Shown: positions 25,514-39,400 of the stretch, piece by piece | How the letters are laid out: every line of letters begins with the position of its first letter | Position numbering within the stretch: position 1 is the stretch's first letter | Source of the DNA: Phallus indusiatus | Lineage: Eukaryota; Basidiomycota; Agaricomycetes; Phallales; Phallaceae | Length of the DNA: 64,000 bases | Direction of reading: 5' to 3' | Assembly (NCBI GenBank): GCA_027605045.1 | Contig: JAQFWX010000002.1 | Coordinates: 434,001 to 498,000, forward strand | Position numbers and translations under genes: made by a program | Notes under the pieces: generated by a model | What the model saw: the letters and a program-made list of their open reading frames with translations, nothing else | What the model was told of the DNA's origin: nothing | Databases searched by the model: none

Positions 25514-26517
25514 TTACCAGGATAATTCTTCAAGCCATTCTTTGAAGTGACCAAGGCCATCTACAGATTTTTCAGGATCTGTTTTTCCAAAGACTGATGT
25601 TCCTAGTATCTCAATTTCGCCGCCTTCCCAATTCTTGAATTTAAAACCAGCACCGGCTAAACCAGTACACTCCAGACCGCCTGTCTCAGTATCGGCGGTT
25701 TCATTATCACCTAACTGACCTACGCCGACGCCTGTTGACTGAGATGCACGGCGTTTTTCCAATTCACGCTCAAGGATGGTTCGAACCCTTGAAACGGCAA
25801 GCTCGAAGTTAGATACGCCAGCTGACTCGATCAGATCGCATTTGTGCGCCAGTATAACAACTGAAGACGACTGGTGAGACGGTGGAAGCGAGCTGACAGC
25901 ACGAAGGACGTGATGTAAATGTCTGCGATAGCTCGTTACGAAGTGTGGAAGAGTGATTAAGAATAACGCTTACTCTGCCACAGCTGCGCCGTTTCTGGCT
26001 ATTGTCGTCGCATCAACGACAAACGCGATAGCTTTTGCGTCATTTAGGTTTTCGTTGAAGCTGTGCCTGAGTCGAGAGTGTCCAGGGATGTCAACTACCT
26101 TGATTAGACGAGGAGGGCTCTCGGAGGATGACAATGACATCACAGATGCATTTGTTTGCATAGATGTGTGAGATGGAAGCACTTGATTGAATACAAGCTA
26201 AGTCCTACTCGTTTGAAGATGTCTTTAGTGATAGAAAAGTCAAGGTAACATACCGCGCTATGAATTGCAGTCTTGCCTCCATCAGACGGACCCGTTAGCA
26301 GAATGGCCGAACCTCTTGAAGCGGATTTTCGATTTTTTATAAAACCATATACTAGATTGTTATTGTAATCGATGCAAACTTCTGAGAAGTGACGCTGCTC
26401 ACCCAAAGCAATCACTAGCGACAGGATGAACGATCCAACCAAAAGTTTAATGCGAGTATCATGAAATACAGCCATTGAGCTGAGACTTCCTTCATTGACG
26501 TGTCTTTTGTCGGTCAT
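25514..26517 (-). CDS. SRP102: Signal recognition particle receptor subunit beta
   Basis: SRP receptor beta is a small GTPase anchored in the ER membrane that holds the alpha subunit during co-translational targeting. One N-terminal helix (KLLVGSFILSLVIAL) is followed by G1 LLTGPSDGGKTAIHS, a DIPGHSRLR G3-type motif, IAFVVDATT, and the G4-type LAHKCDLIES. The C terminus has the family features FKNWEGGEIEILG and GHFKEWLEELSW. The intron just after the membrane helix removes GTGAGCAG...CTAG and keeps VYGFIKNRK in frame. Start is taken at the ATG 26515-26517, and a second in-frame ATG at 26473-26475 directly before the helix is possible. The gene shares a promoter of about 150 bases with NMT1. 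Confidence 0.9.
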
Positions 26518-26666
26518 AAATTTGATGGGATAGTTGTCAGAAAAGATTGAAAAAATGTCACTGAGCGGCGAAACGGAGAAAGCCTTAGAGCACTCCAATA
26601 TTCTATGATCAATTACGTATTATATTATTGACACGCCGTGACCTTGACAAACCCTGGCGTCTTACC

Positions 26667-28792
26667 ATGAGCTCATCTCACCAGGCTAAACCAACTAGCA
26701 AAGTTGAAGATGCTGACAATATACAGGAAGAAGTAAACGATCAATCTTCGAACGAGGACGAAGGTGAAACTCAAGAGCCGACGTCTAACAAGAACGATAA
26801 TAATGAAGCCTCTTCTTCAGCATTGGGTGGAAAAAGAAAGAAGAAGAAGAAGTCGAGAGCGCACAAACTTCTATCGTCTCTGAAACCTCAAGATAGTGTC
26901 CCACAAGCTATAGTAGATCAAGTCATGCAAAAGGTCAAAATTGACGATCCGGCGAATGCGAATGTCAATGAAGCTGACGTCCGGAAAGCGTTGGATCAGC
27001 TCAAATTGATGGACGTTTTGAAAGGTAAAAGTGGTATTGGCGGAAAAAATAGAAAAGAAATGGGTGAACATAAAGTATGTCTTTGTTTTTTTTAGTCTGA
27101 GAGCAGAACGTGATCTCCCCCTTTTAGTTCTGGGGCACTCAGCCAGTCCCTCAATTAGGTAGTTCAATTATAAGGTTGGATGTATAGCTATGCTTATGAA
27201 ATTATTGACAAACAGGCGAAGCACCTCCTACTGATGACGGTTATATTGAACCATCAAAGCCGAGGGAAGAGGTGCGTCAGGAGCCTTACCCTCTTCCGAA
27301 AGACTTCGAGTGGTGCATGGTCAACCTGGCGGACCCTATCGAGCTTAAAGAAGTGCACGAGTTATTATCCGCTAATTATGTTGAAGACGATGATGCTGCG
27401 TTTCGTTTCCAATATAGCGCCGAGTTCTTGGAATGGTCTGCTGATCCTTTTCGTACTTGAATCACGTTGATCTTGCTATTAGGGCATTAAAACCCCCCGG
27501 ATATCATCCAGAATGGCATATTGGTGTACGTGTTGCTTCCAACAAAAAGCTTGTTGCTTTTATTTCTGGTGTTCCTATCACTATCCGTGTACGAAAACAG
27601 TAAGCATGCATCTTATGTGACTCCACATTATCTCTTGGTATTCACGTATTTTTTGTAAGCGTACTTCGCGCAAGTGAAATCAACTATCTTTGTGTTCATA
27701 AACGGTTACGTTCAAAACGCCTCGCTCCAGTACTCATTAAAGAAGTAACCCGACAATGTCACCTCAAAGGGATATTCCAAGCTATCTACACAGCTGGTGT
27801 TGTTCTTCCAACCCCAATCTCTGCATGTCGGTACGCACTTTTCTTTTCGTCAATATATATCTCCCCGGAGTAAACTGCGCGAACATAGGTATTACCATCG
27901 TTCTCTAAACGTTCCGAAGCTGGTCGATGTCCAGTTCGCATATGTCGGGCGCAATATGACCCTCGCACGCATGATCAAACTAAACAAGCTTCCTTCTATT
28001 CCTCAACTTGCCAAACCGGACAGTGGTGGACTTCGTGAAATGGAAGTGAGAGACCTAAAACAGGTCCTGGAGCTTTTCACAACCTATATGCAGCGGTTCA
28101 AATTAATACCCGTTTGGACTCTCGAAGAAGTTAAACATTACCTTCTAAGTGGACGCGGGAAGGGTGAAAATACCTCCGGTCCTTTCAAAGGCCGGAGGGA
28201 GGGGCAAGTCACATGGACTTATGTCTTCGAGGCATGTACGATTTTCGTTTTGGTTGTGTACTTTCATATCGATGGCGCTGATATAGAATCCCCAAACAAA
28301 ACGTATTACGGATTTTTTTTCTTTTTATACCCTACCCTCAACGATTATTGGAAACACTAAACATGGTACACTTGAGGCTGCATATCTATTCTATTACGCC
28401 ACGAATGTAGCGTTCATTCCCAATGCCGAAGAAGATGGACGACTACACACTCGCTTACAAGAACTTATTCAGGATGCGCTCGTCATTGCTGACCAGGTTT
28501 GTCGTAAATCCTTTAATATTTCCTTCTCACATTTATGATGCACATAAATTAGGCTAAGTTTGATGTATTCAATGTTCTCACTTTGATGGATAATCCCAGC
28601 TTTTTACAAGATCTGAAGGTATAATCTTCTTTTTGAATTTAGTGCTTTTCCTGATTTGGACATGCCCAGTTTGCACCCGGCAATGGTTTTCTTCAGTACT
28701 ACCTTTACAACTGGCGGACGTCACCATTAGCCGGCGTAGAGGCTACCTCAGACGACCCAGCCGGAAGAGGAATAGGAGTAGTAATGCTGTAA
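26667..28792 (+). CDS. NMT1: Glycylpeptide N-tetradecanoyltransferase (N-myristoyltransferase)
   Basis: Nmt1 transfers myristate from myristoyl-CoA to the N-terminal glycine of proteins such as Arf and G-alpha. The N terminus is acidic and then has a lysine run ([14 protein letters not shown]), as in animal and fungal enzymes that bind ribosomes. The catalytic core shows [14 protein letters not shown] spliced to [60 protein letters not shown] and the late motifs LLNWRTSP-like [14 protein letters not shown] and GIGVVML at the carboxyl end, which acts as the catalytic base. The stop is at 28790-28792. About nine introns. Confidence 0.94.
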
Positions 28793-29192
28793 TCCTCGGA
28801 ATGATGCGACCCCAACAATGCCCTTGAGACATGTAAACCGTTATACACGTATACTAACAGTCAATTACAACTTTCAAAGCACCCGTTTGTTTCCGAACTG
28901 GAGATCGCCTCGGCACGAACAACACGGGTTTCTCCAAGTCTCAACAGGCGGCCAGTAGGCTTATCCACTCTCAAAAACTTGACAATTTATGTCATTATGA
29001 AGGGCTGAGTAAAACGATTGGGTAAAACTGCAATGTCGTAAGTGAACGGCTTGGTCAAGAGTATGAGTAAATCAAATCAGAAGCTTGAACAAGGTTGCCA
29101 CGTCCTAAGCGCAAGAGTAAAAAGTGGTCAATATAACATTTGGGCATATGTATGTGGACAAATAGGTTGCTCGAATTCCGAAAAATGTACTG
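28793..29192. other. Convergent intergenic region NMT1/HYM1
   Basis: Both flanking genes end here. No open frame of interest. It probably contains the two polyadenylation regions. Confidence 0.6.
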
Positions 29193-30654
29193 TTACAAGC
29201 CTTGAATTTGTACAATGAGGAATTGTTTCTCATCCTTAATTACTGTCAGCGCGTTTTTTTCTTACACAGAAGATTATTACATACACTAAACTGTTCGTCT
29301 ATAGTAGGGAATGTGAGATGACAGAACCAACAACTCGATTTGACCCCACCCACCTTCTTTATCATTATGGAATCCTTTCAAAAATACAAGCAATTTCTCT
29401 TTGTTCTTTCGCAAAATGTTTTCTATAGGAGCGGGTTTTTTGGGATTCGCCACAAAAACTTTGAAAACGTGAAAGGCCTCAAATTGTATGTTGCGCGACT
29501 TATCCCGAAGAAAATTCATCATCATTTTGAGGTTCGCTGGGAATAGATAATTAAAATATATCGATTTTTCTGCAATCTAACCTACCTTCATTCCCGATAT
29601 ATCTTGTCATAACGTTAAAATTTGCACGGTCAAGAAGAATTTCACCAAGGGTCTTGAGGGACTGGCGTTTAGTGACATAATTCGTAGAGAGGAGGAGGGA
29701 AGTGTAAGAATTAAAGAACTGTTATAAACACCGAGGAATGCAGATCAGCTTAAACGCTAATATTAGACTTTACGTACGCGATCATAGTTCTTCTCTAAAT
29801 ACTCGGCTACCATCGGTTTATGCCGTGTTAATGTTTCCTTGAGGACATCAAAGGGACGGACTCGTGAGGGTTGATGTAAATATATACCTTGTAGTTAGCA
29901 AATGCGTCGCATGAAATTCCAAACGTTCTCTCTTCAATGTAACGCGGGAATGTATAAAATCTGTGTCGAATATCAGAGTGGCGGTAATCGAGTAATTCAA
30001 TGATACGTACTGATCAGACCATAGTAAGATCTTGCACAGTGGTTCATGACGAAGCATCTCTTTCAAAATCATGCCCGTGTTTAGTGCAATATCTTCATTC
30101 TCATATCCTCTCAAAGTATCAAAAAGAACTTCAGGCTTTTTGCACAAGTACTCCACGGTCGGCCAACGACTCCCAATCTGCCGTCTAAGTAAGTTGTTGA
30201 ATATATGAACAACATCTTTACGAGATTCAAATTCAAAACTGAATTCATTATAACGTGTACTGCATGCCCGGTAATGTAATGGAGCGCACCTGTGTATGTG
30301 TATCACTAAAGCATGCAATAAGTCGACATTGTAGGTTTCTTGGGCAAGCTGAGCCAATGCTTCTGGCGTTGGATCTATGGCACCCCTTAGATTTCTTATT
30401 GCAGGGGATAATTACAATCGCTACCTCCATCACCATAGAGCATTCCCTTTAATTGAGCTATGTTCTTAGAAACCTCTTCATGAGCCTATAGAGAGAACAC
30501 ACAATCATATCAACTCAAAGTATATAGCAAAAACTACGCCTACTCTTCTTCGCGCTTCCCCGCCAGGTGGTCCAACATCCAGTTTGCCTAAGGATTCTTT
30601 CAAACCTCGAACAAGCTCTGCTGGAGTTCGCTGCTTAGCTTTGAAGAAATTCAT
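29193..30654 (-). CDS. HYM1: Mo25/Hym1 scaffold protein (CAB39 family)
   Basis: Mo25-type armadillo-like scaffolds activate STE20-family (GCK) kinases. In fungi Hym1 belongs to the RAM/MOR network controlling polarity and cell separation. The start is [20 protein letters not shown], then [57 protein letters not shown] and [19 protein letters not shown] near the end. The C-terminal join HNDKEDEQF is made by one intron. A further intron (about 29247-29290) gives the family-like ending [13 protein letters not shown] with the stop at 29193-29195. Without it, a short unrelated tail ends near 29251. The start ATG is at 30652-30654. Confidence 0.92.
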
Positions 30655-31224
30655 GAGAACCTAGTAAATGAAAAGGAGAAAAGAATATGGGAGAACAGAA
30701 AATGAAGCAAATATTCAAAGGAAGAGCGGATATACAACTGTTAGAGGGAAAAACATAGGAAGGCACGAGGATGACAGCTCTGAGCTCTAAAATGAGTTGT
30801 TGGAAACACGTGATACGGAGGCAACAAGTTGCTAGTTACTGGTTGGTTAGACACGAGCCGGCCTGTAGGCCCTCTTTCTCACACTGTGGCCTTGGCCCTG
30901 GTCTACCCATAACTAGGATGACTACGTTGTGTGGCTTCAGCTCTTTTGACTTTTCGCATTTTGCAATATGGCTCACTTCGTATACTTGTCTCGCTTATCA
31001 TTGGTATGGGGGCCATTTCAAGTCTCCAAGTCAAGTATTTCTTGTATTGTACCGCCAAGTTCCAAGTTCGAGCGGCATTGTGTTGTCACACGTGTCACGC
31101 GTTGTACTTTGTTCTCTTTATTACGTAAGGCATCCAGAGTCGCCTCCAAGCTGTGTAAACGCCGGTCTATTTAAACTTCATATACCCTTAGCCTATCCAC
31201 CGTATAACTTGATTTCTCTTTTCA
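30655..31224. other. Divergent promoter region HYM1/GNA1
   Basis: This 570-base interval serves two outward-facing genes. Long overlapping frames on the plus strand lack any family motif and are taken as chance. The last 40 bases before 31225 are CT-rich, typical of a fungal leader. Confidence 0.55.
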
Positions 31225-31943
31225 ATGCCTCTTACCCCCGATTCCGACCTAGATTTACTTTTCTCCACATCCCTCATTTCTTCAGATGTCTTGGCCGTAC
31301 TTCAACCAGATCTTCATGTATGTTTCCCTAGGGGGATCTGCTATAGCTTCTCCCCACAATCTAACCTATTACAGATTCGCCCGCTTGCAAGCACAGATTA
31401 TAATAGAGGTCATTTAAAAGTTTTATCCGTCTTGACACAGGCTCCGGATACGAGCGAAGCTGCATGGAAAAAGCAATTCGACGCTCTCCGTGCTCTTCCA
31501 GGGACATATTACGTACTTGTCGTTCTCGATCGCTCAACCGATACTATTATCGGAGCTGGCTCATTATTTATCGAGCGCAAATTTACTCGAGGGCTATCCA
31601 AGGTTGGTCACATTGAGGATATCGCTGTCGACGAGAAGCAGCAGGGGAAGAAAATCGGGTTGAGAATCATTAACTCCTTAACACACATCAGCGAAACCCT
31701 AGGCTGCTACAAGACGATCTTGAACTGCAGCGAGGATAACGTTCGTGAGTGCGGCTACGTGAAACTTGTGCTATGCAAATTTTTGATGTTCCGACAAAGC
31801 GTTTTATGAGAAATGCGGTTTCGAGAAAAAGGAATACGAAATGGTGAGCCGAGCTCTGATAGAAGATGGATGAATTGTCTGATCCATAATTTTTGAAGGC
31901 AAGATATATTCAAAATGGGACGACCCATAACCCTCGCCTTTGA
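31225..31943 (+). CDS. GNA1: Glucosamine 6-phosphate N-acetyltransferase
   Basis: Gna1 acetylates glucosamine 6-phosphate with acetyl-CoA, the second dedicated step to UDP-GlcNAc, the precursor for chitin, N-glycans and GPI anchors. The GNAT fold is clear: IRPLASTDYNRGHLKVLSVL, IIGAGSLFIERKF, HIEDIAVDEKQQGKKIGLRI (the CoA pyrophosphate loop QQGKKIG) and the C-terminal FYEKCGFEKKEYEM. Two downstream introns are needed: one after GAGGATAACGTTC that yields EDNVPFYEKCGF, and one after the EYEM codons that yields the tail ARYIQNGTTHNPRL. The stop is at 31941-31943. Length of about 175 residues fits the family. Confidence 0.94.
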
Positions 31944-32469
31944 TTGGAATTTCCTGATGTTTTAGAGTTTAGAGCTGAGACTTGGACTACTTGTCTTTCC
32001 CCAATCATCCAACTTCATGATAACCTTATTGTTTTGTTACGGCTTTAATCAAATTACCCATATAATCGTCACCTTGTTAATGTTTCAAGTCTTCAAATAT
32101 CAACGCTACTCTATCACAAATATGACTTATAGGACGCGAACGATGACGTTGATCAAGATCATATGCGAACATTTTGAGAGAACTAAAAATACTGATACTG
32201 AGAAGTCGTTGCAACACTTGAAAAAAAAAAACCGGCGTTGATGTTATTCTGTTTCGGTAATTCTGCATTGTTAATCCAATTTAGAATAATGTTAGTAACC
32301 CATCTCATCCGTAATAAGTAACATGCAAAGTAGTGAAGTCTGGTGAGTTCTTCGAGCCTCGCGATTTAAACGACATAGTTCTGGGCGACATTGGTTAGGT
32401 AATTGGTTACGGACGGAAGCAAAACCACGAAAAGAGACGTGTCAGTGCAACTTGAAACCGGATGAGAGC
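31944..32469. other. Intergenic region GNA1/glucosidase I
   Basis: AT-rich spacer between two genes on the same strand. No supportable feature beyond the expected 3' end of GNA1 and promoter of the next gene. Confidence 0.55.
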
Positions 32470-35400
32470 ATGAGACTTTCTCTTTTCGCGTTGATTTGTC
32501 CTGCAGTTGTCAATGCACTTATTTCCAATGGCAATAGCTCTCAATCTCTACTATGGGGTACATGGAGACCCAACCTTTACTTTGGTATCAGGCCACGACT
32601 ACCTCATTCGTTGATGATGGGCCTCATTTGGTTCGGTACTCAGGATTATCAGTCGGTTTCACGTAAGGATGGTTTTCATTACGAGTGTAATGTCATACAG
32701 ATGACTTTTCAGAGGCTCGACATGATTGTGACCAACGGGATGGTCTGGATACCTATACTTGGATTGCCCACGACCCTAGGGAAGGCGGTGTGCAGCTGAT
32801 TAAAGACGGAAAGAACAATGTCGAAATAACGATTGAATGGTTGAAATTCAATGATGGTGATAAGGGTGGTAGCTGGGCTGCTCGAGTCAAAGGCCGTCCC
32901 ATATTCACAGGTCTCTTTCACTTTCTTTTGCAGTATTTATGAAATACTAATGTTCTCGAATGCTTATAGATCAGCCTATGCGAACATCGTTTATACCTTA
33001 TTTTGGATTGGAAGGTTTGGGCACTTTGGATTTGGACAATGAGGAGGACGAGAACGTAAGTCATCTTTGACAGTTTCAGCTCAAATGTGACACAGACCGA
33101 TGTCATTTTGTAGGGTCTGGAAGGCCAGATCATCTTTTCTGGAGAAACGCCTGATCTAGGCACGTTCAGGATCAAAATAATCGAAGGTAATGTTTCATTC
33201 ATACATAGGTTGACTTAGGATTAAGTGTTCAACTTGTAGATGAGCATAATCAAGCAGTTATGCAAGGCCCTGCTGTAGAAGATTACTCCAAGAAGTTGGG
33301 GAGAACGCCGTTCCTTGGCTTACGAGTCCAAGACGGACATGTATGGACAGCAAAATGTGATTTTTCTTGAAATTTTCTCTATGTTTTATTTCGAAATTCT
33401 TCTGACATCCCAACAGCCGTCATCGTTACCAGATTGATGACAACTGCTCAAGCTGTACTAACACCATATCAACAAGCTCAGGATATCCCACCGGATCCTT
33501 CATTCTTGTTTCAGCTACCCAATGAAATCAGCTCAACAAGCAATTTATTTGCTGTCCAAAAAACTTTTGATGGAAAATTTCAATTCGACATATTTTTCGA
33601 AAGCTCCGATAATAACAATCAAAATCTAAGTGGTACTTTTTTCTCCCTCGTAGTCACCAGTAAATTTCTGACGCTGTTGAATAGGCAATCTACTTGATGC
33701 AGCAATCCCAGCATTCATGGAAGCCCACGATTCTCGGTTTCGAGCTGTCTTTCCCGCTCCCTCCAACCTAACTCCCGAGATAATCGCCTTTTCAAAGACT
33801 ATCACTTCTAATTTATTAGGAGGAATTGGCTACTTTTATGGGAACTCGCTTGTTGACCAAAAGACTGAATTCGATTGGGATGACGAGCAAGACGAAGACG
33901 CCGATTCTGCCCAAAAGAGCGTTGTTCAAATTGCACCTCCCAGAGAATTACTCACTGCTACGCCTAGCCGAAGTTTTTTTCCGCGGGGATTTTATTGGTA
34001 ATGATCTTTCTTTGGCACTTTTGGTTTAGTTTGACGAATGCGTGAGTAGGGACGAAGGTTTTCACCTGTTGCACATTAACGTCTGGGATACCAGCCTCAG
34101 GTACCTCATTTCTTCATCTGATGGTTATTTCTTTGTTCACGATACAACAACGTAGTCTCGAAATTCTTCGGGACTGGGTTAATTTAATTAATGAAGATGG
34201 TTGGGTTGGCCGCGAACAGATACTTGGAGATGAAGCTCGTAGTCGAGTAAGTAGTGTAGTCCCATCATTCGAGACAGATGAACGCCTCGATTTGACGCAT
34301 ACAACAATAGGTGCCTTCTGATTTTATAACACAGCATACAACATATGCCAATCCACCTACTTTAACAATGGCCATTACTTCCATAATACATCGTATTCGA
34401 TCTACCGGTGATCCGGTTGCACGGTACAATTTGCACGATACCCAAGCTCCCCTAGGCTTGGAACTAAATGCCAGTCCAGATCGTCAGCCCTCGGAGCAGG
34501 AAGTTACAGATTTCTTGAAATCCATCTATGAACCTTTAAAGCGACACTATGAATGGTTTCGACGTACTCAGCGCGGTCTTATAAAGCAATATGGTCGCAA
34601 AGCTCATTCTCGAGTGGAGGCGTATCGTTGGCGAGGCCGGTCACAGACTCATATTTTGACAAGTGGTATGGATGACTACCCCCGCGGACCGCCTCATGTT
34701 GGGGAGCTTCATTTGGACTTGATCTCTTGGATGGCCTTTTTCTCCAGAACAATGAAAGAAATTGCCGAGTTCATTGGCGAAGAGGACGATATATCCCGAT
34801 TTGCCAACATTGAAAAGGCAATTATACAAAATATCGAAGGTTAGTTGTTATATGTCCAAATATTTCGATGTTAGTTTTGATAAATTTAGATTTACATTGG
34901 AATGAAAAACGGAATATGTATTGTGACGTCAATGTGGATAGCGAAGGTTTGTACCAAGTTTCGTTTAGATATTTATTTAACAAGTTTGTTAAGATGAGTC
35001 GTACCATGTGTGCAACGAGGGCTATCTCTCCCTCTTCCCGTTGATGTTAGGCCTTCTACAGCCAGATTCCCCTCACGTGGGATCCATTCTGGAATTGCTC
35101 TCCTCTCCAGACCATCTTTGGTCTGATTATGGCATACGCAGCTTATCGGCAACACATCCATTATTCGGAAAAGATGAGAATTACTGGCGAGGACCAATCT
35201 GGATTCCTATGAATTACATGATTTTGCGGTCTTTGCATACGGTATACCTTTTATTTCCTTGGGTTAACCCAAACTGAAAACTGCATCCAAAGATTTATGC
35301 CGTTCAGCCCGGACCCTATCAGGAGAAATCCCGAATGATTTACGCCGAATTGCGTGCCAGTATTATTAGAAACGTTCATAAGGCATGTGTCATGCATCAT

Positions 35401-35660
35401 ATTTAACGGTGTGATATCAACAAATGCTGAACAGGAATATGAACGGACGGGGTATGTGTGGGAGCAATATGACGCATTGAATGGGGAGGGAAAACGAAGG
35501 TAATTTGGTTTCGCATCGCTCCTGAAAAGTGTACTGATGAGGATATGATCAGCCATGCTTTTACAGGATGGACTTCATTAGTCGCATTGAGTAAGATATT
35601 ATATTCTAATGTCATTTAAATCTAATTTGAGCCTTTCCAGTCATGTCGGAGATGTATTAG
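32470..35660 (+). CDS. CWH41: Mannosyl-oligosaccharide glucosidase (glucosidase I, GH63)
   Basis: Glucosidase I removes the outermost glucose from Glc3Man9GlcNAc2 in the ER, the first trimming step of N-glycans. In yeast its loss also lowers beta-1,6-glucan. The start [18 protein letters not shown] looks like a signal peptide or anchor. GH63 blocks appear in order: [52 protein letters not shown], the active-site region [83 protein letters not shown], and the last [19 protein letters not shown] with [16 protein letters not shown]. The stop is at 35658-35660. More than ten introns. All parts of the family are present, so the enzyme should be active. Confidence 0.94.
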
Positions 35661-36490
35661 ACTGGGTGAAAAAAGTTTTATTGGTGTTGTAAAAGTCGAC
35701 GATGGTCCCGGGATTTGGGTTTATCATTACCCCTCGTTTGCATTTTAAAACCCTCAGCTCAGTTGCCATATTTTTTTCCTTTTGAGTAAATGAAGGCTTT
35801 TTATATATGTAAATGATATGTATCTAGCAGTCGTCGTTTATTATTATATTACCTTACTTGGTTAAGCTTGTCAATAACTTCTTCCTGTTTCAGAAAAGCG
35901 CCACTGCGCGCACGACAAACGTTCGCTGGATCAGGATAGAACATAAGAAATTAGAAAACTTTGCGGGCCGGCGTGACAAAACTGATAACTTCAACCTGGC
36001 ACCCGGCGGCCGAGCGGAGAAATGCCTGGTGCAGATATTTTGGGTCAGATTCGCAATAGTTTGCAGAAGGCCAAATTGATGTCAAAATGTTCTATTCATG
36101 TAGCGTTAACTATCACGAAAAATCGTGGATTTTTTGAAATGAAGCCGACATTAAACTTCTCCAGAACAAAATTTGCACCGTGTACAGCAGGCTCATGCCA
36201 GTAGTACATTCGAAGTCTGGGTACACTTCAAATTGTTCGGCTCAAGCCTTTGGACTGGTTGGACAATTAGGAATATAAGCAACCGCACAGAGTAGATAAA
36301 AATATATATAGATTTCTACGGACATCTCCAACGTTTTCATGTAAATCACAAAGTTTTGGCACAGGGCCTGAAAAGATACAGAAAGCGTCAAAAAAGATCC
36401 GGCAATGTCCTCCCCTAATTCAAACTCAGATAAGTCCTATTACTACTCTCGCCACACTCGAACTCTGACAACCATACACTCAAGCCCCAA
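35661..36490. other. Intergenic region glucosidase I/SPT16
   Basis: Short open frames at 35858-36204 show no family resemblance and no start context. I see nothing else beyond AT-rich spacer and the SPT16 promoter. Confidence 0.5.
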
Positions 36491-39400
36491 ATGCTCATTG
36501 AGCTGAATACTAGCTTGTTCAATGAACGTATCCGCCTGATGTATGACGCGTGGTTGGTTCGTTATGTGTTTTATGGAAGTTCGTCAAATTCTGTAAATTG
36601 AGATGGCATTGTTAGGGCGCGAGAAATCGAGAAGATTATGAGACTTTAACGGACGTCGACGCGATCTTACTCATTGCAGGGGAATCGGCGAACGAAGATG
36701 AGCCAGTTCGAAAGACCACTGCGTTTCAAGTACGTATATTCCAAATTGCACTACTGTCATTTTGGTTTCTTAGTTCGCCACAACACGTCAGACGTGGCTT
36801 TTGGGGTATGAGTTTCCAACAACTCTTATTTTGTTTGCCAAAGATAAAATTTATTTCCTATGCTCACCTTCTAAAGGTTGTATACTTTTTTCACCCTAAA
36901 GTATATTACTTACGCGACGTTTTTCAGCAAAACATCTATTGCAAGTGGAGCAGTCTCATCCCCCAGTCCCAGTACAGCTTTTTACCCAAGCGAAACCAAA
37001 AGAACCATCAAACGACGCTTTAATCAATTTTCTCAAAGTATACACGTCGTTTTCCAAGATTGGAGTTATCTCGAAAGAAAAGCATACCGGGAAGGTCATT
37101 GATGAGTGGGAGAAGGCATTAAAAGAACAAAACGTAAAGGTCGAAATTGTGGACGTAGCGCATTGCATCTCGTCCTTTATGGCAGTCAAAGACGAGGAAG
37201 AGTTGGTTAGTTTACTCATCGCGTTGTGCTTGGGTGGATTAAATCATGTTCTACTTAGAAATGGACAAGAACAGCCGCCAATCTCAACTCCACCCTTCTG
37301 ACGCATCATGTTGCTATTAAATTAGAACAAATTCTTGATAAAGAAACCAAAATCACACATCAAGCTTTCGCCGACCAAATCGAAGGTCGAATAGGCAGCG
37401 GCGATGGTGAAAAACCTCCAGACACACGTGTCTGGAGTAAAGGGCGTGGCCTTAAAGATGTAAGTTCACCTCTCAAAATGAAAAACTCTTATTTAAGTCC
37501 TTTTTGAAGGTTGATTGGTCTAGCGTTGAATTTGTCTATTCCCCAGTAATTCAATCGCAGAACACGAAGGACGGCTATGATTTACGTGCCTCTGCAGAAT
37601 CTTCGGACGATAACCTAGCGCATAAGGGCATCGTACTGGTATCACTGGGCATGCGATATAAGAGCTATTGCTCAAGTTTAGGACGTACCTTCATGGTTGA
37701 TCCTAGTAAGGTAAGTGTATATATTGATTTAGGTGTCATTTTCACAATTGTATTTTTAGGAGCAGGAGAGCAATTATAATATTTTGCTTGCGTTGCAGAC
37801 CGAACTGCTTAATTTCATGCATGACGGTATATCAGCGCGCGATGTGTACAACCATGCTCTTAGTTATGTGAAGGATAAAAAACCCGATTTAGAAAGATAT
37901 TTTCTGAAGTCTATAGGTTTTGGAACGGGAATGGAGTTTCGTGACTCTGCGTATTTGCTTTCTGCAAAAAATTCTCGAAAATTACGGTCAGGAATGGTGT
38001 TCTGTTTGTCTCTCGGATTACAAGGTTTAGAAGACAAAGATGGAAAAAAGCAAGTTCAAATATTTCTTTCATATTTGAGCTATTATCAACCTTGGTTTGC
38101 TAGATATGCCCTGTCACTCATTGATACTGTCCGAATTGGACCCGATAAGAGTGTTTGTCTAACTGAGGGGATTAAATCCCCGAAAGAGTTTTTGTTCTTT
38201 TTCGTACGTTGTTTTTTCGGAGGGCGAAAGTTTGCTGAATCAGTCGCAGGATGATGATCCCAAGAAGGATGCTATTCCATCTAAACCGAAAAAGTCCCTT
38301 CCGTCTCCCGTCAAAAACGGTAAACAAGCGATTTCACAAAAGGTTGCTGGTACGAAGGTCCTTCGTGGCAAAACCCGTGGTGCAGCTTTAGAAGACACGC
38401 AGGAAATCCAAGCGAAGCTAGCTGCTCATCAAAAAATTCTACACCAGCAGCGTCAGCAAGAAGGATTGGCACGATGGGCCGGTGAAGAAGGAGATTTGAC
38501 CAACAAAGAAGGAAAACAATGGAAGAAGTTCCAAAGTTATCGCGGAGAGGCGGGTCTGCCCGAAATGGATGAACTTAAGGTAACAGAGATCCATTTCGCT
38601 CTCATCGTAGCTCTCATACGTATTTTTCAGATATTTGTTGATCGCAAGAATTTGTCTCTTATCTTACCCATCCACGGTTTTGCTGCTGTTTTTCATATCA
38701 ACACTATCAAGAATGCTAGCAAATCTGATGAGGGAGAATATACATTTCTTCGCATCAATTTTCAAACGCCTGGACAGTTAGCTGGGAAGAAAGAAGATAC
38801 TGTAAGATCTTTTCACACCCCAAGAACCCAAACTCATGATTATTAACGGCAGCCATTCGAAAATCCGGAAGCAACCTTTATTCGTTCCGTGTCCTACAGA
38901 TCACCAGATAGCCATCGTTTCGATCAACTCTTTAAACAGATCACAGACTTGAAAAAGGAAGTGAACAAACGGGAGCAACAAAGAAAAGCTATGGCAGACG
39001 TCGTCGAGCAAGATTCACTTATTGAAGTCAAAGGTCGTCGCCCATTGAAACTCCCTGAAGTTTTTGTGCGGCCTGCCTTAGACGGAAAACGTTTACCAGG
39101 AGAAGTGGAGCTTCATCAGAATGGTATACGGTATGTTTCACCACTAGGATCTCAAAAAATCGGTAAGTACCGTCTTTGAGTCAAACAACAGAAGGCTCAT
39201 TTCTGGTGTAGATGTACTGTTCAGCAACATAAAGCATTTCTTCTTCCAACCATGTGATTATGAATTACTTGTGATAATTCATATTAATTTAAAGTCTCCT
39301 ATCATGATTGGCAAAAAAAAGGCGCATGTGTGTATTCAATCATAAATTGGTGATTCTAAAACCAAACGCAATAATACTTTTGGATATTAGGATGTTCAGT

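Noticed and set aside
30771..31331. 186-codon plus-strand frame upstream of GNA1
   Set aside because: It runs into the GNA1 coding exon in another frame and has no recognisable domain.
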